A stretch of DNA of 64,000 bases from Corynebacterium sp. HMSC08A12 (GCF_001807485.1 NZ_KV789168.1:300745-364744), one strand, 5' to 3'. Positions 18,386 through 28,376 are shown, counted from the first letter of the stretch. The notes: generated by a model from the sequence alone, not told the origin. A program made the numbers and translations.

Positions 18386-18391
18386 AGTCTA
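18386..18391 (-). promoter_or_regulatory. Candidate -10 element of chrSA
   Basis: TAGACT on the minus strand, 11 nt before the chrS ATG. The predicted mRNA would have a leader of only a few nucleotides, cutting into the GGGAG sequence, so the assignment is tentative. Confidence 0.3.
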
Positions 18392-18465
18392 GTGGCCGAA
18401 AGGTGCTGCCCGCCTCCACCAAAAGTATGAGGCAAAGACTACTCCTTAGCCCGATGTGTTCCTTC

Positions 18466-18471
18466 TATAAC
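18466..18471 (+). promoter_or_regulatory. Candidate -10 element of hrtBA
   Basis: TATAAC in the chrS-hrtB divergent spacer. No good -35 box is seen, which would suit an activator-dependent promoter. A CCCC-GGTCC-GGGG hairpin (512-524 of the 18 kb block, i.e. 18512-18524) sits just before the ATG at 18529 and could mask the ribosome site. Confidence 0.3.
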
Positions 18472-18528
18472 GCGCGAAGAATAAGAACCATGCTAAGTAA
18501 TAAGTCGTTAACCCCGGTCCGGGGATTC

Positions 18529-19410
18529 ATGTTTCAAGGGATCCGCGAGCTGCGCGTATCCCGTGGCAAGACGGCGCTCATCATCACCACCGTCCTGCTC
18601 ATCACCGCAATGGTCACGCTCCTGAGCTCCCTGTCGGCAGGCCTGAGCTACCAGTCCGCCTCCGCCTTGGAGCACAAGGTCGGAAGCGATCGCCAACTCG
18701 TGCTGAACGATACCGGCGGCACTGTGAACTTGAGTACTGGTTCTCTTACTGACGCCCAAGTCAGCGAGGTCAAGAGCCGTGGCGGAGAGGTCGTCACGAT
18801 GGCCCGCTCGAAGGATGAGGAGGGTCAGGCCTTCATCGCAATGTCCGACAACGGCCAGAAGCCCAGCGAGGACCTCTACCTCGAGCACCAGCCCATCCAC
18901 TGGATGAGCACCGGCGAGGTGGAGAACCTGCCCGGAGCCTCCACCTTCGGCGTGGTTGCCGAGGAAGCCAAACCGATAGACGGCGCAGTCATGCTGAAGG
19001 GCAAGAACGCCCTGGATGCCAGTGCCTCCTACAAGGGCGAGCAGTCCTCCCTGAACCTCATGATCGTCCTCCTCTACGTAATCTCCGCTCTGGTGCTGGG
19101 AGCGTTCTTCACCGTGTGGACGATGCAGCGCCTGCGCGGCGTGGCCATCACCGTGGCACTCGGCGGCACGCGCTCGAGCATCTTGAGCGACGCGGTCGGG
19201 CAGGCTCTGGTCGTGCTCTTCGTTGGCATTGCCGCGGGCACACTGCTCACCGTCGGCGTCGGCGGATTCATGGAAGGCATCCCCATGGAGGTCGCCGCCA
19301 ACACCACCCTCGTCCCGGCCGCCATCCTGTTGGCCGCAGGCCTGCTCGGCGCCGGCCTGTCCATCATCCCCGTAATGAAGGTCGATCCGCGAAAGGCAAT
19401 GAACTCATGA
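18529..19410 (+). CDS. hrtB: Heme exporter permease HrtB-like (FtsX/MacB-type)
   Basis: A 293-residue ABC permease. One N-terminal helix (ALIITTVLLITAMVTLLSSL), a large extracytoplasmic domain (about 45-180), then three C-terminal helices; this is the FtsX/MacB fold of HrtB. HrtBA exports excess heme from the membrane. ATG 18529 matches the family start (MFQGIRELR, then a basic stretch and TM1); an upstream ATG at 18490 would add 13 residues. Its stop codon overlaps the hrtA start (ATGA). The divergent chrSA pair supports the heme assignment. Confidence 0.82.
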   Translation: MFQGIRELRVSRGKTALIITTVLLITAMVTLLSSLSAGLSYQSASALEHKVGSDRQLVLNDTGGTVNLSTGSLTDAQVSEVKSRGGEVVTMARSKDEEGQAFIAMSDNGQKPSEDLYLEHQPIHWMSTGEVENLPGASTFGVVAEEAKPIDGAVMLKGKNALDASASYKGEQSSLNLMIVLLYVISALVLGAFFTVWTMQRLRGVAITVALGGTRSSILSDAVGQALVVLFVGIAAGTLLTVGVGGFMEGIPMEVAANTTLVPAAILLAAGLLGAGLSIIPVMKVDPRKAMNS

Positions 19411-20129
19411 TTTTCCCAGCACTCGAAGTAAAGAACATTTCCCTCGAGATCACCGACGGAACCACCAAGCGCAACCTGCTGACGGACGTCAGCTTCAACG
19501 TGGACCCCGGCGAGGTCGTCGGCATCACCGGCCCCTCCGGTTCCGGTAAGTCCACCCTGCTGTCCATCATCGGCTGCCTGGAAACCGCCACCTCCGGCTC
19601 CGCCACCCTGCACGGCGCGGACACCCTGGAGCTCGGCACCGTCTCCGGCCGCCAGGCCGCGGAGATTCGCCGCCGCCACCTGGGCATCGTGTTCCAGCAG
19701 CCGAACCTGCTGCCGGCACTGACGGCCAAGGAGCAGCTCATGGTGATGAGCCGCCTGGATAAGCCATTCGGCATCAGCGGCAAGGCGTGGCGTCAACAAG
19801 AAGAGAAGGCCGAGCGCCTGCTCAAGGAAGTGGGGCTGGAAGGGCGAGAAAATGCGAAGGTCTCCGAGCTCTCTGGCGGCCAGCAGGCGCGCGTGAACCT
19901 GGCGCGCGCCCTGATGAACGACCCGGCGCTGCTGCTGGTGGACGAGCCGACCGCGGCGCTGGATACCGCCAACGCGCAGCGAGTAACCGAGCTGATCGTG
20001 GACCTGGCGCGCGAGCGCAATACGCCGGTGCTGTACGTCTCCCACGACCAGGAGCAGCTGGCCACACTGGACCGCCGCATCGAGCTAGTCGACGGCAAGG
20101 CCAGCGAGGTAGAGATGGCGACTACTTAG
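19407..20129 (+). CDS. hrtA: Heme exporter ATP-binding protein HrtA-like
   Basis: A 240-residue ABC ATPase that powers HrtB. Walker [10 protein letters not shown] (near 41-49), Q-loop [10 protein letters not shown], signature [15 protein letters not shown], Walker [14 protein letters not shown] and the H-loop YVSHDQ are intact. The ATG overlaps the hrtB stop by 4 nt (translational coupling). The C-terminus overlaps the ispG stop region by 8 nt on the opposite strand, and there is no terminator between them. Confidence 0.88.
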   Translation: MIFPALEVKNISLEITDGTTKRNLLTDVSFNVDPGEVVGITGPSGSGKSTLLSIIGCLETATSGSATLHGADTLELGTVSGRQAAEIRRRHLGIVFQQPNLLPALTAKEQLMVMSRLDKPFGISGKAWRQQEEKAERLLKEVGLEGRENAKVSELSGGQQARVNLARALMNDPALLLVDEPTAALDTANAQRVTELIVDLARERNTPVLYVSHDQEQLATLDRRIELVDGKASEVEMATT

Positions 20130-21282
20130 TCACCCGCACCTCGGCCTTCTGGCCCTCGACGGCCTCGAGCCCCTCCTCCTCGGCGATGCGCATAGCTTCC
20201 TCGATGAGGGTTTCCACAATCTGATCTTCCGGCACGGTCTTGATAACCTCGCCCTTGACGAAAATCTGGCCCTTACCGTTGCCGGAGGCCACGCCCAGGT
20301 CGGCATCGCGCGCCTCGCCTGGGCCATTCACCACACAACCCATGACGGCCACGCGCAGCGGGAACTCCATGCCCTCCAGGCCCGCGGTGACCTCGTCGGC
20401 CAGCTTGTACACATCCACCTGCGCGCGACCGCAGGAGGGGCAAGACACGATCTCGAGCTTGCGCGGGCGCAGGTTCAGCGACTGCAGGATCTGGTCGCCG
20501 ACCTTGATCTCCTCCACCGGATCGGCGGACAGGGACACACGGATCGTGTCGCCGATGCCCTCGGCCAGCAGGGCTCCGAAAGCCACGGAGGACTTGATGG
20601 TGCCCTGGAAGGCCGGGCCGGCCTCCGTGACACCCAAGTGCAGCGGGTAATCCGACTGGGCGGCGAGCTGGCGGTAGGCCTCCACCATCACGACCGGGTC
20701 ATTGTGCTTCACAGAGATGGCGATGTCGCCGTAGCCGTGCTCCTCGAACAGGCTGGCCTCCCACAGCGCGGATTCAACCAGCGCCTCGGGCGTGGCCTTC
20801 CCATACTTCTCCATGATGCGCTTATCCAGTGAACCGGCATTGACGCCAATACGGATCGGAATGCCCGCATCCCCGGCGGCCTTCGCAACTTCCTTGACTC
20901 GGCCGTCGAACTCCTTGATGTTGCCGGGGTTCACGCGCACCGCCGCGCAGCCGGCGTCGATGGCGCTGAAGATGTACTTCGGCTGGAAGTGAATGTCCGC
21001 GATCACCGGGATCGGGGACTTCGCGGCGATCGCGGGCAGGGCTTCGGCATCCACCGTCTTCGGGCAGGCCACGCGCACGATGTCGCAGCCGGAGGCGGTC
21101 AGCTGGGCGATCTGCTGCAGAGTCGCATTAACATCGTGCGTCTTCGTGGTGGTCATCGACTGCACCGAAATCGGGTGGTCACTACCGACCCCTACCCCGC
21201 CGACCATCAGTTGGCGGGTCTTGCGCCGCGGAGCCAGCACCGGAGGCGGACCGTCGGGGATACCCAGGGAAATACCAGACAT
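20122..21282 (-). CDS. ispG: 4-hydroxy-3-methylbut-2-enyl diphosphate synthase (IspG/GcpE)
   Basis: Iron-sulfur enzyme of the MEP isoprenoid pathway, converting MEcPP to HMBPP. The 386-residue protein has the N-terminal TIM-barrel part ([15 protein letters not shown], then VRVACP) and the C-terminal cluster cysteines in SCPSCGRAQ and [14 protein letters not shown] 21282 is chosen; an in-frame TTG four codons upstream (21294) has GAAAGG directly against it. It is downstream of rip1 and dxr on the same strand, the standard actinobacterial dxr-rip1-ispG order, linking isoprenoid synthesis with an intramembrane protease. Confidence 0.96.
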   Translation of the reverse strand: MSGISLGIPDGPPPVLAPRRKTRQLMVGGVGVGSDHPISVQSMTTTKTHDVNATLQQIAQLTASGCDIVRVACPKTVDAEALPAIAAKSPIPVIADIHFQPKYIFSAIDAGCAAVRVNPGNIKEFDGRVKEVAKAAGDAGIPIRIGVNAGSLDKRIMEKYGKATPEALVESALWEASLFEEHGYGDIAISVKHNDPVVMVEAYRQLAAQSDYPLHLGVTEAGPAFQGTIKSSVAFGALLAEGIGDTIRVSLSADPVEEIKVGDQILQSLNLRPRKLEIVSCPSCGRAQVDVYKLADEVTAGLEGMEFPLRVAVMGCVVNGPGEARDADLGVASGNGKGQIFVKGEVIKTVPEDQIVETLIEEAMRIAEEEGLEAVEGQKAEVRVTK

Positions 21283-21373
21283 GTACGAAGACAACCTTTC
21301 AGTCGTGAATGCCGTTCAAACTCCCACCAATTCTACGCGCCGTTCGGCGGGCGCAGAGGTGGGCGTCAACTAA

Positions 21374-22618
21374 CTAGAAAATACGGATCGGGTTAACCAC
21401 ATCGGCGACGATCACGATGATGCCGAACACCAGCAGCACCGCCGTGGCCGCGTACGTGAGCGGCATTAGCTTCGTGTAGTCGGCGGGGCCGCCGGGCTGC
21501 TTGCCGCGCAGGCGGCGGAAGAAATCGCGGATCTTTTCGTAGATCACCACGGCGATGTGCCCGCCGTCCAGCGGTGGCAGCGGCACCAGGTTGAAGGCGG
21601 CCAGGAAGAGGTTCAGGCTAGCCAAGGTCATGAGGAAGCTCATCCACTGCTGGTACTGCACCAGCTCGCCGCCGACGCGGGAGGCGCCGACCACGCTCAT
21701 CGGGGAATCGTCCTCGCGGTTGCCGCCGAAGATGGACTCGACCACGCCCGGCACGCGCTGCGGCAGGGCGATCAGGCCGTGGAAGGTGTCGTTGACCATG
21801 CCGCCGGTGAAGGACAGCGTGCCGCCCACCGCGCTGGCGGGGTTGTACTGGTTGATCACGAGATCCGGGCGCTTGGCGCGGATGCCGACGGCGCCGGAGG
21901 TCATGGTGTTGCCGGCGGTGTTTAGGCGCTCGACCAGTTCGATCTGCAGGTCGAGGTTCTTGTGCTGCCCGTTGCGGTCGACGACCGCGGGGACCGTGAT
22001 GCGGTCGCCGACCTGCTTGCCGTCGTCGGCGGCGCGCTCGGCTTCGGCGGCGATGGCCTTGGTGAACTCCCGGAAGTCTTCTGTCTCTTCGCCGTTGACG
22101 GAGAGGAATGTATCGCCGGTCTGGACGCCAGATTCCGCCGCGGGACCGTCGCCCGAACACTTGGCGAGCGTGCCATCCGAGTTCTGCTTCGCCGGGGCGC
22201 ACTGGGTGGATTCGACGGTGGGAGTAAAGACCACGTTGCGGTCCGGCAGTCCCCAGGCCAGCGCCACCCCGTAGAGAATGCCGAGAGCCAGCAGAATATT
22301 CATGATGATGCCGCCGAGCATGACGAAGATGCGCCGGTGCGCCGGCTTGTCGTACATGGCGTACGGGCGCTCCTCGTCGGTCATCTCGTCCAGCTTCGTC
22401 ATGCCGGCGATGTCGCAAAAGCCACCGAGGGGCACTCCCTTCAGCCCGTACTCGGTGTGGCCCTTGCGGAAGCTAAAGATCGTCGGGCCGAAGCCAATGA
22501 AGTAGCGCCGCACACGCATGCCGGACATGCGGGCGGCAATCAGGTGCCCTGCCTCGTGCAGGGCGATGGATAGGGCGATGCCTAGGGCGAAGAGAAGGAT
22601 CCCTAGTCCGAAAGCCAC
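21374..22618 (-). CDS. rip1: Site-2 intramembrane metalloprotease (Rip1/RseP family, M50)
   Basis: A 414-residue membrane zinc protease expected to cleave anti-sigma factors and other single-pass proteins. The zinc motif HEAGH is at residues 21-25 in the first helix, the third ligand motif is [12 protein letters not shown] near 350, and a PDZ domain lies between (about 125-220). Typical Rip1/RseP length. The start overlaps the end of dxr by 16 nt, so it is translationally coupled. Similar proteases in mycobacteria control envelope lipids and stress sigma factors; that role here is inference. Confidence 0.93.
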   Translation of the reverse strand: MAFGLGILLFALGIALSIALHEAGHLIAARMSGMRVRRYFIGFGPTIFSFRKGHTEYGLKGVPLGGFCDIAGMTKLDEMTDEERPYAMYDKPAHRRIFVMLGGIIMNILLALGILYGVALAWGLPDRNVVFTPTVESTQCAPAKQNSDGTLAKCSGDGPAAESGVQTGDTFLSVNGEETEDFREFTKAIAAEAERAADDGKQVGDRITVPAVVDRNGQHKNLDLQIELVERLNTAGNTMTSGAVGIRAKRPDLVINQYNPASAVGGTLSFTGGMVNDTFHGLIALPQRVPGVVESIFGGNREDDSPMSVVGASRVGGELVQYQQWMSFLMTLASLNLFLAAFNLVPLPPLDGGHIAVVIYEKIRDFFRRLRGKQPGGPADYTKLMPLTYAATAVLLVFGIIVIVADVVNPIRIF

Positions 22619-23784
22619 GTGGCCATCCTTTCGTGCGCCTTGGCTCGGGCTTCGCGCTCTGCCGCCAGCACATCTTCCAAATCGTTGGGTTCGGCGGACA
22701 GGTGCTGGCAGGTCTCCATGGTTGCCGCAACCGTGTCCACAATGCGGGGGAAGCTCAGACGGCCGTTGAGGAACTCGACGGCCGCTTCCTCGTTCGCAGC
22801 ATTATAAACCGCGGGCATCGTCCCGCCGGCAGTGACCGCCTGGCGTGCCAGGATTACGGCCGGGAAGACCTCGTCGTCCAAGGGCTCGAAGTGCCAGTCG
22901 GTTGCCTGGGAAAAGTCCAGCTTGGGCTGAGCATCCGCGATGCGGTCGGGCCACCCGAGAGCCAGGGAGATCGGCAGCTTCATCGACGGCGGGGAGGCCT
23001 GGGCGATCGTCGCCCCGTCGATGAAGGTGACCATGGAGTGGACGATCGACTGCGGGTGGACCGTCACGTCGATCTTCTCGGCGGGGATGCCGAATAGCAG
23101 GCTGGCTTCGATCAGCTCGAGTCCCTTGTTGACCATCGTCGCGGAGTTCAGGGTATTCATCTGCCCCATCGACCAGGTCGGGTGGTTTGCGGCCTGCAGC
23201 GGGGTGACGTCCTCCAGCTGGGCGCGCGTGTAGCCGCGGAAGGGGCCGCCCGAGGCGGTGAGCACCAGCGAGTCGACCTCGTCCACCCGCCCGGAGCGCA
23301 GGCATTGCGCCATCGCGGAGTGCTCGGAATCCACGGGGATCAGCTGCCCTTCGTCCGCCGCCTTCAGCACCAGCTGGCCGCCTGCGACGAGGGATTCCTT
23401 GTTCGCCAGCGCCAACTTCGCCTTTGTGCCCAGGGTCGCCAGCGTCGCGTCGAGCCCCAGGGAACCGACCAGGGCGTTCAGGATGACGTCGCCCTCCCCC
23501 AGCTCCGGACCGATGGCCTCGACCAGCTCGCGGGCGGAATCCTTGCCCCGGATGCAGTGGGCGCCGAACTCCCCGTCCAGCCACTCCGCCGTGTGTTCGG
23601 AGGCCACCGCCACGCGCGCAAGATCCAGTCCAAAGTCGCGGACCTGCTGCGCCAGCACCTCCGGCTTAGAGCCGTGCGCGGAAATGCCGACCAGCTCGAA
23701 GCGCTCCGGGTTATCCGCCATCACCTCCAGCGCTTGGGTGCCGATGGATCCGGTGCTGCCTAAGACTACTACTCGCGTTTTCAC
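22603..23784 (-). CDS. dxr: 1-deoxy-D-xylulose 5-phosphate reductoisomerase
   Basis: NADPH-dependent second enzyme of the MEP pathway. The 393-residue protein shows the NADPH motif [15 protein letters not shown] (residues 5-19), KVDSEHSA-type metal site ([13 protein letters not shown]), ASGGPFRG and [15 protein letters not shown]. The GTG at 23784 is favoured over a start at 23829: TAGAAT lies 7 nt upstream on the minus strand, and the extra 15 codons would be Lys/Arg-rich sequence (GVTKKRNR) read from a dispersed repeat copy. rip1 overlaps its 3' end. Confidence 0.95.
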   Translation of the reverse strand: MKTRVVVLGSTGSIGTQALEVMADNPERFELVGISAHGSKPEVLAQQVRDFGLDLARVAVASEHTAEWLDGEFGAHCIRGKDSARELVEAIGPELGEGDVILNALVGSLGLDATLATLGTKAKLALANKESLVAGGQLVLKAADEGQLIPVDSEHSAMAQCLRSGRVDEVDSLVLTASGGPFRGYTRAQLEDVTPLQAANHPTWSMGQMNTLNSATMVNKGLELIEASLLFGIPAEKIDVTVHPQSIVHSMVTFIDGATIAQASPPSMKLPISLALGWPDRIADAQPKLDFSQATDWHFEPLDDEVFPAVILARQAVTAGGTMPAVYNAANEEAAVEFLNGRLSFPRIVDTVAATMETCQHLSAEPNDLEDVLAAEREARAKAHERMATWLSD

Positions 23785-23791
23785 GCGGTCT

Positions 23792-23797
23792 ATTCTA
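23792..23797 (-). promoter_or_regulatory. -10 element of dxr (leaderless spacing)
   Basis: TAGAAT on the minus strand, 7 nt before GTG 23784. A copy of the GGCGTCA-type dispersed word abuts its upstream edge (23798-23817), placing that word in the -35 region. Confidence 0.45.
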
Positions 23798-23817
23798 TTT
23801 CTTTTCTTGGTGACGCC
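23798..23817 (-). repeat. Dispersed word GGCGTCACCAAGAAAAGAAA
   Basis: Copy of the interspersed word immediately upstream of the dxr -10 hexamer. If the upstream ATG were used it would encode GVTKKRN. Confidence 0.5.
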
Positions 23818-23937
23818 CCGTCTCCCCACCTAAATTGGGTGTTTTCCAGCCCATGCCTGGGCGCGGATAGGGACATTCTCGCCCCGATGTGTCAAAATAG
23901 CGGGGATAGAAATTTTTTTGACTTTCAGGAGGAAACG

Positions 23938-24339
23938 GTGGCGCACCACTCTAAGGAAGCTGAAGTTTACAACGGCGTATCCACTGCGGACGTTCCGTCT
24001 GCGGCTTGGGGCTGGAGCGAGCTTCCGCGTCGCGGAATCATTACTGCCGGTGTCATCGGCGGCCTGTTCTTGCTGGGCATGCTTTTCGGCAACCACAAGG
24101 GCAACGTTGAGAACATCTGGCTGATCGTGTTGGCAGTCGTGGTCTTCCTCGGCGTTGGCCTGTGGGTGGCCCGCCCGACCTTCAAGCAGCGTACGACCGT
24201 TACCGCTCACAACAAGCCGGAAGGTCACGTGGAGCCGGTCTGGTCCGCTGACCAGCTGAACCTGACGGGTGCTTACGCCGACCTGAGCGACGATGAGCTG
24301 CGTAGCCAGAACATCGACCCGGCTACGCTGAACCGCTAG
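23938..24339 (+). CDS. DUF2631 membrane protein
   Basis: A 133-residue protein of unknown role in the actinobacterial DUF2631 family, commonly found beside dxr. Two hydrophobic helices (about residues 32-50 and 57-76) are flanked by soluble ends; the C-terminal half is acidic. GTG 23938 is chosen because a strong AGGAGG lies 5 nt upstream; in-frame codons before it do not resemble the family. It is divergent from dxr and followed by a strong bidirectional terminator. Confidence 0.8.
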   Translation: MAHHSKEAEVYNGVSTADVPSAAWGWSELPRRGIITAGVIGGLFLLGMLFGNHKGNVENIWLIVLAVVVFLGVGLWVARPTFKQRTTVTAHNKPEGHVEPVWSADQLNLTGAYADLSDDELRSQNIDPATLNR

Positions 24340-24376
24340 CTCTGACCAGCTAGTTTTTAGCCCCAAAAAATTTTTT

Positions 24377-24409
24377 AACTGCGCAGGCTGTTTGAAAGCC
24401 TGCGCAGTT
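24377..24409. terminator. Bidirectional intrinsic terminator, DUF2631/rlmN
   Basis: A perfect 13-bp stem, AACTGCGCAGGCT (24377-24389) with AGCCTGCGCAGTT (24397-24409), and a 7-nt loop. A T-run follows on the plus strand and the AAAAAATTTTTT word (24365-24376) gives a T-run on the minus strand. It is the only clear terminator between convergent genes in the window. Confidence 0.9.
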
Positions 24410-24410
24410 T

Positions 24411-25508
24411 TTATTTCTCTTCTGCTGCCAGCTGGCCACAGGCCGCGGCGATCTCCTGGCCCTTCGTGTCTCGCACGGTGCAGGGCACGCCCTGGGCTTC
24501 CACACGGCGGACGAACTCGTCCTGCCGGTCCTTCGGGGAGGCATCCCACTTGGAGCCTGGCGTGGGGTTCAGCGGAATCAGGTTGACGTGCACCTTCGTG
24601 CCCAGCGCCCCGCGTAGCTTCTTCCCCAGCAGGTCCGCGCGCCACGGCTGGTCGTTCATGTCGCGAATCAGGGCGTACTCAATGGAAACGCGGCGGCCGG
24701 AGGTATCCGCGTAATAGCGCGCGGCATCCAGCACCTCCTCCACCGACCAGCGGTTGTTCACGGGAACGAGCTCGTCGCGCAGCTCATCGTCCGGAGTGTG
24801 CAGGGAAACCGCCAGGCGAACCTTCATCTCCTCGTCCGCCAGCTTGCGGATCGCCGGGGCCAGGCCGACCGTCGACACGGTGATGTTGCGCTGGGAAATG
24901 CCGAAGCCATCCGGCGCGGGCGCGGAAACCTTGCGGATGGTCTCCACCACGCGCTTGTAGTTGGCCAGCGGCTCCCCCATTCCCATGAACACGATGTTGG
25001 ACAGGCGACCGCCCTCCTCCTGCATCGTGCTGGCCGCCGCGCGGGCTTGCTCCACCATCTCGCCGACGGAGAGGTTACGGTCCAGGCCGCCCTGGCCGGT
25101 CGCGCAGAACGGGCAGGCCATGCCGCAGCCAGCCTGGGAGGAAATGCACAGCGTGGCGCGCCCCGGGTAGCGCATCAGCACGCTCTCCAGCATCGTGCCA
25201 TCGTGCAGTCGCCACAGCGTCTTGCGCGTCTCCCCATCGTCGGCCTCCATGTTGCGCATGGGGTGCATCAGCTCGGGGAATAGAGCATCCTTTACCGACG
25301 CGCGCTTGGACTCGGGCAGGTCGGTCATCTCCATCGGGTCGCCCTGCAAACGGCCGTAGTATTGACGCCGAATCTGATCCGCCCGGAACTTCGGCAGACC
25401 GAGCTCCTGCACACGCTCCTTGAGTGTCTCCTCATCGAGATCCGCCATGTGTACCGGCGGCATTCCCCTTTTGGGTGCTGCGAACTGAAGTTTTACTGGT
25501 GTAGCCAT
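24411..25508 (-). CDS. rlmN: Dual-specificity rRNA/tRNA adenine C2-methyltransferase RlmN
   Basis: Radical SAM enzyme that methylates A2503 of 23S rRNA and A37 of some tRNAs. The 365-residue protein has the cluster motif [14 protein letters not shown] (CxxxCxxC, near residues 111-118), the GMGEPLANY segment, and the C-terminal [19 protein letters not shown] containing the resolving Cys. ATG 25508 gives the family-like start; an upstream in-frame start (25547) adds 13 residues that look spurious. Divergent from the LapA-like gene. Confidence 0.95.
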   Translation of the reverse strand: MATPVKLQFAAPKRGMPPVHMADLDEETLKERVQELGLPKFRADQIRRQYYGRLQGDPMEMTDLPESKRASVKDALFPELMHPMRNMEADDGETRKTLWRLHDGTMLESVLMRYPGRATLCISSQAGCGMACPFCATGQGGLDRNLSVGEMVEQARAAASTMQEEGGRLSNIVFMGMGEPLANYKRVVETIRKVSAPAPDGFGISQRNITVSTVGLAPAIRKLADEEMKVRLAVSLHTPDDELRDELVPVNNRWSVEEVLDAARYYADTSGRRVSIEYALIRDMNDQPWRADLLGKKLRGALGTKVHVNLIPLNPTPGSKWDASPKDRQDEFVRRVEAQGVPCTVRDTKGQEIAAACGQLAAEEK

Positions 25509-25594
25509 GATGCGCCCATTATTGCACGTAACGGGGGTAACCCTCACATTGCAAAAATCTGAACCCAGCCACGTTATGCCGTTGAATAGTAGGT

Positions 25595-25987
25595 ATGAGC
25601 GACAACAACCGGAAGTCCGTACCGCAGCCGACTAACAAGCAATCGGCTAACACTCCCTCGCACCCGCCGACAACGCACACTAACCCTCCGGCTGGAACGC
25701 CGGCGCAGATTCCGGCGTCACCAAAAAAGAACAGCGAGCAGCGCGAGGTGAAGAAGACCCTGGCGGGAACGACGTGGGTGGCGCTCATCGTCGGCGTGCT
25801 GCTGCTGATCCTGTTGCTGGTGTTTATCCTCCAGAACCAGGAATCCGCCGAGCTCCAGCTGCTGGGCTGGACGATGACCTTCCCGATCGGCGTAGGCATG
25901 CTGATCGCCGCGATTGTCGGTGCGCTGATCATGGCACTGGTCGGCGGAGTACGCATCGTGCAGCTGCGCAAGCAGGTTACGGAATAG
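25595..25987 (+). CDS. LapA-domain (DUF1049) membrane protein
   Basis: A 130-residue protein: a disordered, Pro/Thr/Asn-rich cytoplasmic N-terminus (1-55) followed by two hydrophobic helices (about 60-80 and 90-115) in the LapA/DUF1049 pattern, including [18 protein letters not shown]. coli LapA acts in lipopolysaccharide assembly control; no such role can be assumed in this genus. The N-terminal part includes PASPKKNS, encoded by an exact copy of the dispersed word. No Shine-Dalgarno sequence is clear. Its stop abuts the cdsA stop (TAGCTA). Confidence 0.75.
   Translation: MSDNNRKSVPQPTNKQSANTPSHPPTTHTNPPAGTPAQIPASPKKNSEQREVKKTLAGTTWVALIVGVLLLILLLVFILQNQESAELQLLGWTMTFPIGVGMLIAAIVGALIMALVGGVRIVQLRKQVTE
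25714..25731 (+). repeat. Dispersed word GGCGTCACCAAAAAAGAA (plus strand)
   Basis: Exact 18-nt match to the copy in lepB (37046-37063, opposite strand). Here it is read in a different frame, as ASPKKN, in a disordered N-terminus. Confidence 0.55.
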
Positions 25988-26842
25988 CTAGACGCCGCTG
26001 AGCATATTTAGCACAACCCAGGTGATCATCGCCGACGGCAACATGCCGTCCAGGCGATCCATCAGGCCACCGTGGCCCGGCAGCATGCCGGACATGTCCT
26101 TGATCCCGAGATCGCGCTTGAACTGCGACTCCACCAGGTCGCCGAGGGTGGCGCAGCAGGCCAGGCCGGGCCCCAGCAGCAGACCGACCCAGAACGGGCC
26201 GGAAAGCAGCAAGGTCACGCAGGCCACACCGATGGCGGTGGATAGGATCAGCGAGCCGACGAAGCCCTCCCAGGACTTCTTGGGACTGACAGCGGGTGCC
26301 ATCGGGTGCGTGCCGAAAAGCACGCCGGCGATGTAACCGCCCACGTCGGAGCCCACAACACACAGCATGAACGTGACGATGAAGGCCCAGCCGTCGACGT
26401 GATCGCGCTCCATACGCGACAACATGGCCGCGAAGCTGCCAAACAGGGGGATCCACGTCAGTACAAAAACGCCGACCGCCGTATCCCGCAGATAGTTATG
26501 CGGAGGCGAGGAACGGCCGTGGTGGAATAGGCGCGTCACCATCAGCAACAACACGCTGATGACGAAACCCGCCAGCGCGCCCGTCGGCCCGAAAGGCCAC
26601 GAAAGCCACACGATCACCTGCGCGCCTAAGAAGAGGACGGGCAGGTTCAGCACATAGCCGCCCTCGTAGAGCCGGCGCCAGACTTCATAAACCGCCAGCG
26701 ACAAGGCCAAGGCCACCAGCGGATACCACGCGAAAGGTGTGAAGAGCCCCGCGATGGCGATGGCGCCCAGAAATACGCCGACGGCGATGGCCTGTTTCAG
26801 ATCCCGGCCGGGACCATTCTTGGGTTTCGGGCGAGCAACGAT
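25988..26842 (-). CDS. cdsA: Phosphatidate cytidylyltransferase (start codon uncertain)
   Basis: Makes CDP-diacylglycerol from phosphatidate and CTP at the membrane. Multiple hydrophobic helices and the C-terminal signature (SQFKRDLGIKDMSGMLPGHG, then GGLMDRLDGML) are clear. From GTG 26716 the protein is 242 residues and lacks the first helix. The same frame continues upstream for 42 codons with typical CdsA N-terminal sequence (ARPKPKNGPGRDLKQAIAVG) but has no ATG, GTG or TTG before an in-frame TAG (26870-26872). An ATC at 26840-26842, 9-10 nt after AAAGG, would give 284 residues, the usual size. Non-canonical start, sequence error or truncation are the options. Confidence 0.85.
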   Translation of the reverse strand: MVARPKPKNGPGRDLKQAIAVGVFLGAIAIAGLFTPFAWYPLVALALSLAVYEVWRRLYEGGYVLNLPVLFLGAQVIVWLSWPFGPTGALAGFVISVLLLMVTRLFHHGRSSPPHNYLRDTAVGVFVLTWIPLFGSFAAMLSRMERDHVDGWAFIVTFMLCVVGSDVGGYIAGVLFGTHPMAPAVSPKKSWEGFVGSLILSTAIGVACVTLLLSGPFWVGLLLGPGLACCATLGDLVESQFKRDLGIKDMSGMLPGHGGLMDRLDGMLPSAMITWVVLNMLSGV

Positions 26843-26885
26843 GAGAAATCGGCCTTTCGTGCGCGGGGGCTAGCAGGCGCTCGAG

Positions 26886-27443
26886 TTAAACCTCGAGCAG
26901 TTCCTTCTCCTTGGCCTCGACCAGGGAATCAACCTGCTCGACGTAGTTGTGGGTGATCTTCTCCAGATCCTTCTCAGCTGCGCGAACTTCGTCCTCGCCG
27001 GCCTCGCCGTCCTTCTGGATCTTGCCCAGCTGCTCCATGCCCTTGCGGCGGATGTTGCGGATGGCGATCTTCGCGTCCTCGCCCTTGGCCTTGGCCATCT
27101 TGACCATTTCCTTGCGGCGCTCCTCGGTGAGCTGCGGGATCGTGACGCGCAGCACCTGACCGTCGTTGGTGGGGTTGACGCCCAGGTCGGAGTTGCGGAT
27201 AGCGTTCTCGATCGCATCCATGGTGGACTGCTCGTAAGGCTTGATCAGCAGCATGCGGGGCTCCGGAACACTGATGGTGGCCATCTGGGTGATCGGAGTG
27301 GGAACGCCGTAGTACTCGGCGACAACGCCGTTGAACATGGAGGGGTTGGCGCGACCGGTGCGGATGGTCGTCAGATCCTCTCGGGCGTGCTCCACGGAGC
27401 TAGTCATACGCTCTTCGGACTCAAGCAGAATATCGTCAATCAT
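26886..27443 (-). CDS. frr: Ribosome recycling factor
   Basis: Splits post-termination ribosomes together with EF-G. The 185-residue protein has family length and motifs: [18 protein letters not shown] near residue 24, [19 protein letters not shown] near 44, and the coiled-coil arm rich in Lys/Glu at the C-terminus ([20 protein letters not shown]). It belongs to the rpsB-tsf-pyrH-frr-cdsA order; pyrH ends 62 nt upstream and the cdsA frame begins about 43 nt downstream. Confidence 0.96.
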   Translation of the reverse strand: MIDDILLESEERMTSSVEHAREDLTTIRTGRANPSMFNGVVAEYYGVPTPITQMATISVPEPRMLLIKPYEQSTMDAIENAIRNSDLGVNPTNDGQVLRVTIPQLTEERRKEMVKMAKAKGEDAKIAIRNIRRKGMEQLGKIQKDGEAGEDEVRAAEKDLEKITHNYVEQVDSLVEAKEKELLEV

Positions 27444-27505
27444 GATTAGAAATTTACCAGCTTACGGTGGGGATATGGGTTTAGGGATCGGGTTATGTTG
27501 GCTCT

Positions 27506-28246
27506 TTAGCGGGCACCGACGTTGCCGTCGACCAGGGTGCCGATGCGCTCGCCGTTGATCGCGCGGGCGATATTGCCCTCGGTGAGCAGGTTGAACACCA
27601 GGATCGGCATCTTGTTGTCCATGCATAGGGAGAACGCGGTGGCGTCGGCGACCTTGAGCCCCTTCTCGATGACCTCCCACGGGGTGATCTCGTGGAAGAG
27701 CTCCGCATCTGGGTTGGTGCGCGGATCGTCGCTGTACACGCCGTCGACGGCCTTGGCCATCAGTAGCACCTCGCAGCCGATCTCCAGGGCGCGCTGGGCG
27801 GCGGTGGTGTCGGTGGAGAAGTACGGCATGCCCATGCCCGCGCCGAAGATAACGACACGCCCCTTCTCCAGGTGGCGGGAGGCGCGCAGCGGCAGGTAGG
27901 GCTCTGCAACCTGCGTCATCTGGATGGCGGTCTGCACGCGGCAGTCCACGCCCTCCTGCTCGAGGAAATCCTGCAGGGCCAGGCAGTTCATGACCGTGCC
28001 GAGCATGCCCATGTAGTCGGAGCGGGAGCGGTCCAGGCCGCGCTGCTGCAGCTCTGCCCCGCGGAAGAAGTTGCCGCCGCCGATGACCACGGCGACTTCC
28101 ACACCGGACTTGGAAACCTCCGCGATCTGTCGCGCCACGTTCTGCACGACGTCGGGGTCGATGCCGACCTTGCCGCCGCCGAACATCTCACCCCCCAGCT
28201 TCAACATAACGCGCTTGTAGCCTTCGCGGTTTTCGGCTGTAGTCAC
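27506..28246 (-). CDS. pyrH: Uridylate kinase
   Basis: Phosphorylates UMP to UDP; hexameric amino-acid kinase fold. The 246-residue protein has [15 protein letters not shown] at the N-terminus, [11 protein letters not shown] (about 53-63), and the [14 protein letters not shown] loop. GTG 28246 is preferred because AAAGGAG lies 8 nt upstream; a start at 28288 would add 14 atypical residues. Between it and tsf is a strong terminator, so it probably has its own promoter. Confidence 0.95.
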   Translation of the reverse strand: MTTAENREGYKRVMLKLGGEMFGGGKVGIDPDVVQNVARQIAEVSKSGVEVAVVIGGGNFFRGAELQQRGLDRSRSDYMGMLGTVMNCLALQDFLEQEGVDCRVQTAIQMTQVAEPYLPLRASRHLEKGRVVIFGAGMGMPYFSTDTTAAQRALEIGCEVLLMAKAVDGVYSDDPRTNPDAELFHEITPWEVIEKGLKVADATAFSLCMDNKMPILVFNLLTEGNIARAINGERIGTLVDGNVGAR

Positions 28247-28314
28247 CGGGGAATCTCCTTTGTCGACGTGTTTTGCACTGCTGGCCATACTACCCCACCC
28301 AAGACATGGAAAAA

Positions 28315-28342
28315 GGCCTCGGCACCCTTACGGGCCGAGGCC
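28315..28342 (-). terminator. Intrinsic terminator downstream of tsf
   Basis: Perfect 9-bp stem GGCCTCGGC (28315-28323) with GCCGAGGCC (28334-28342), 10-nt loop. On the minus strand TTTTTCC follows the stem. It separates tsf from pyrH. Confidence 0.85.
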
Positions 28343-28376
28343 AAAGTTACAAGGCTTTATGCCTAGCGGTACGTGG

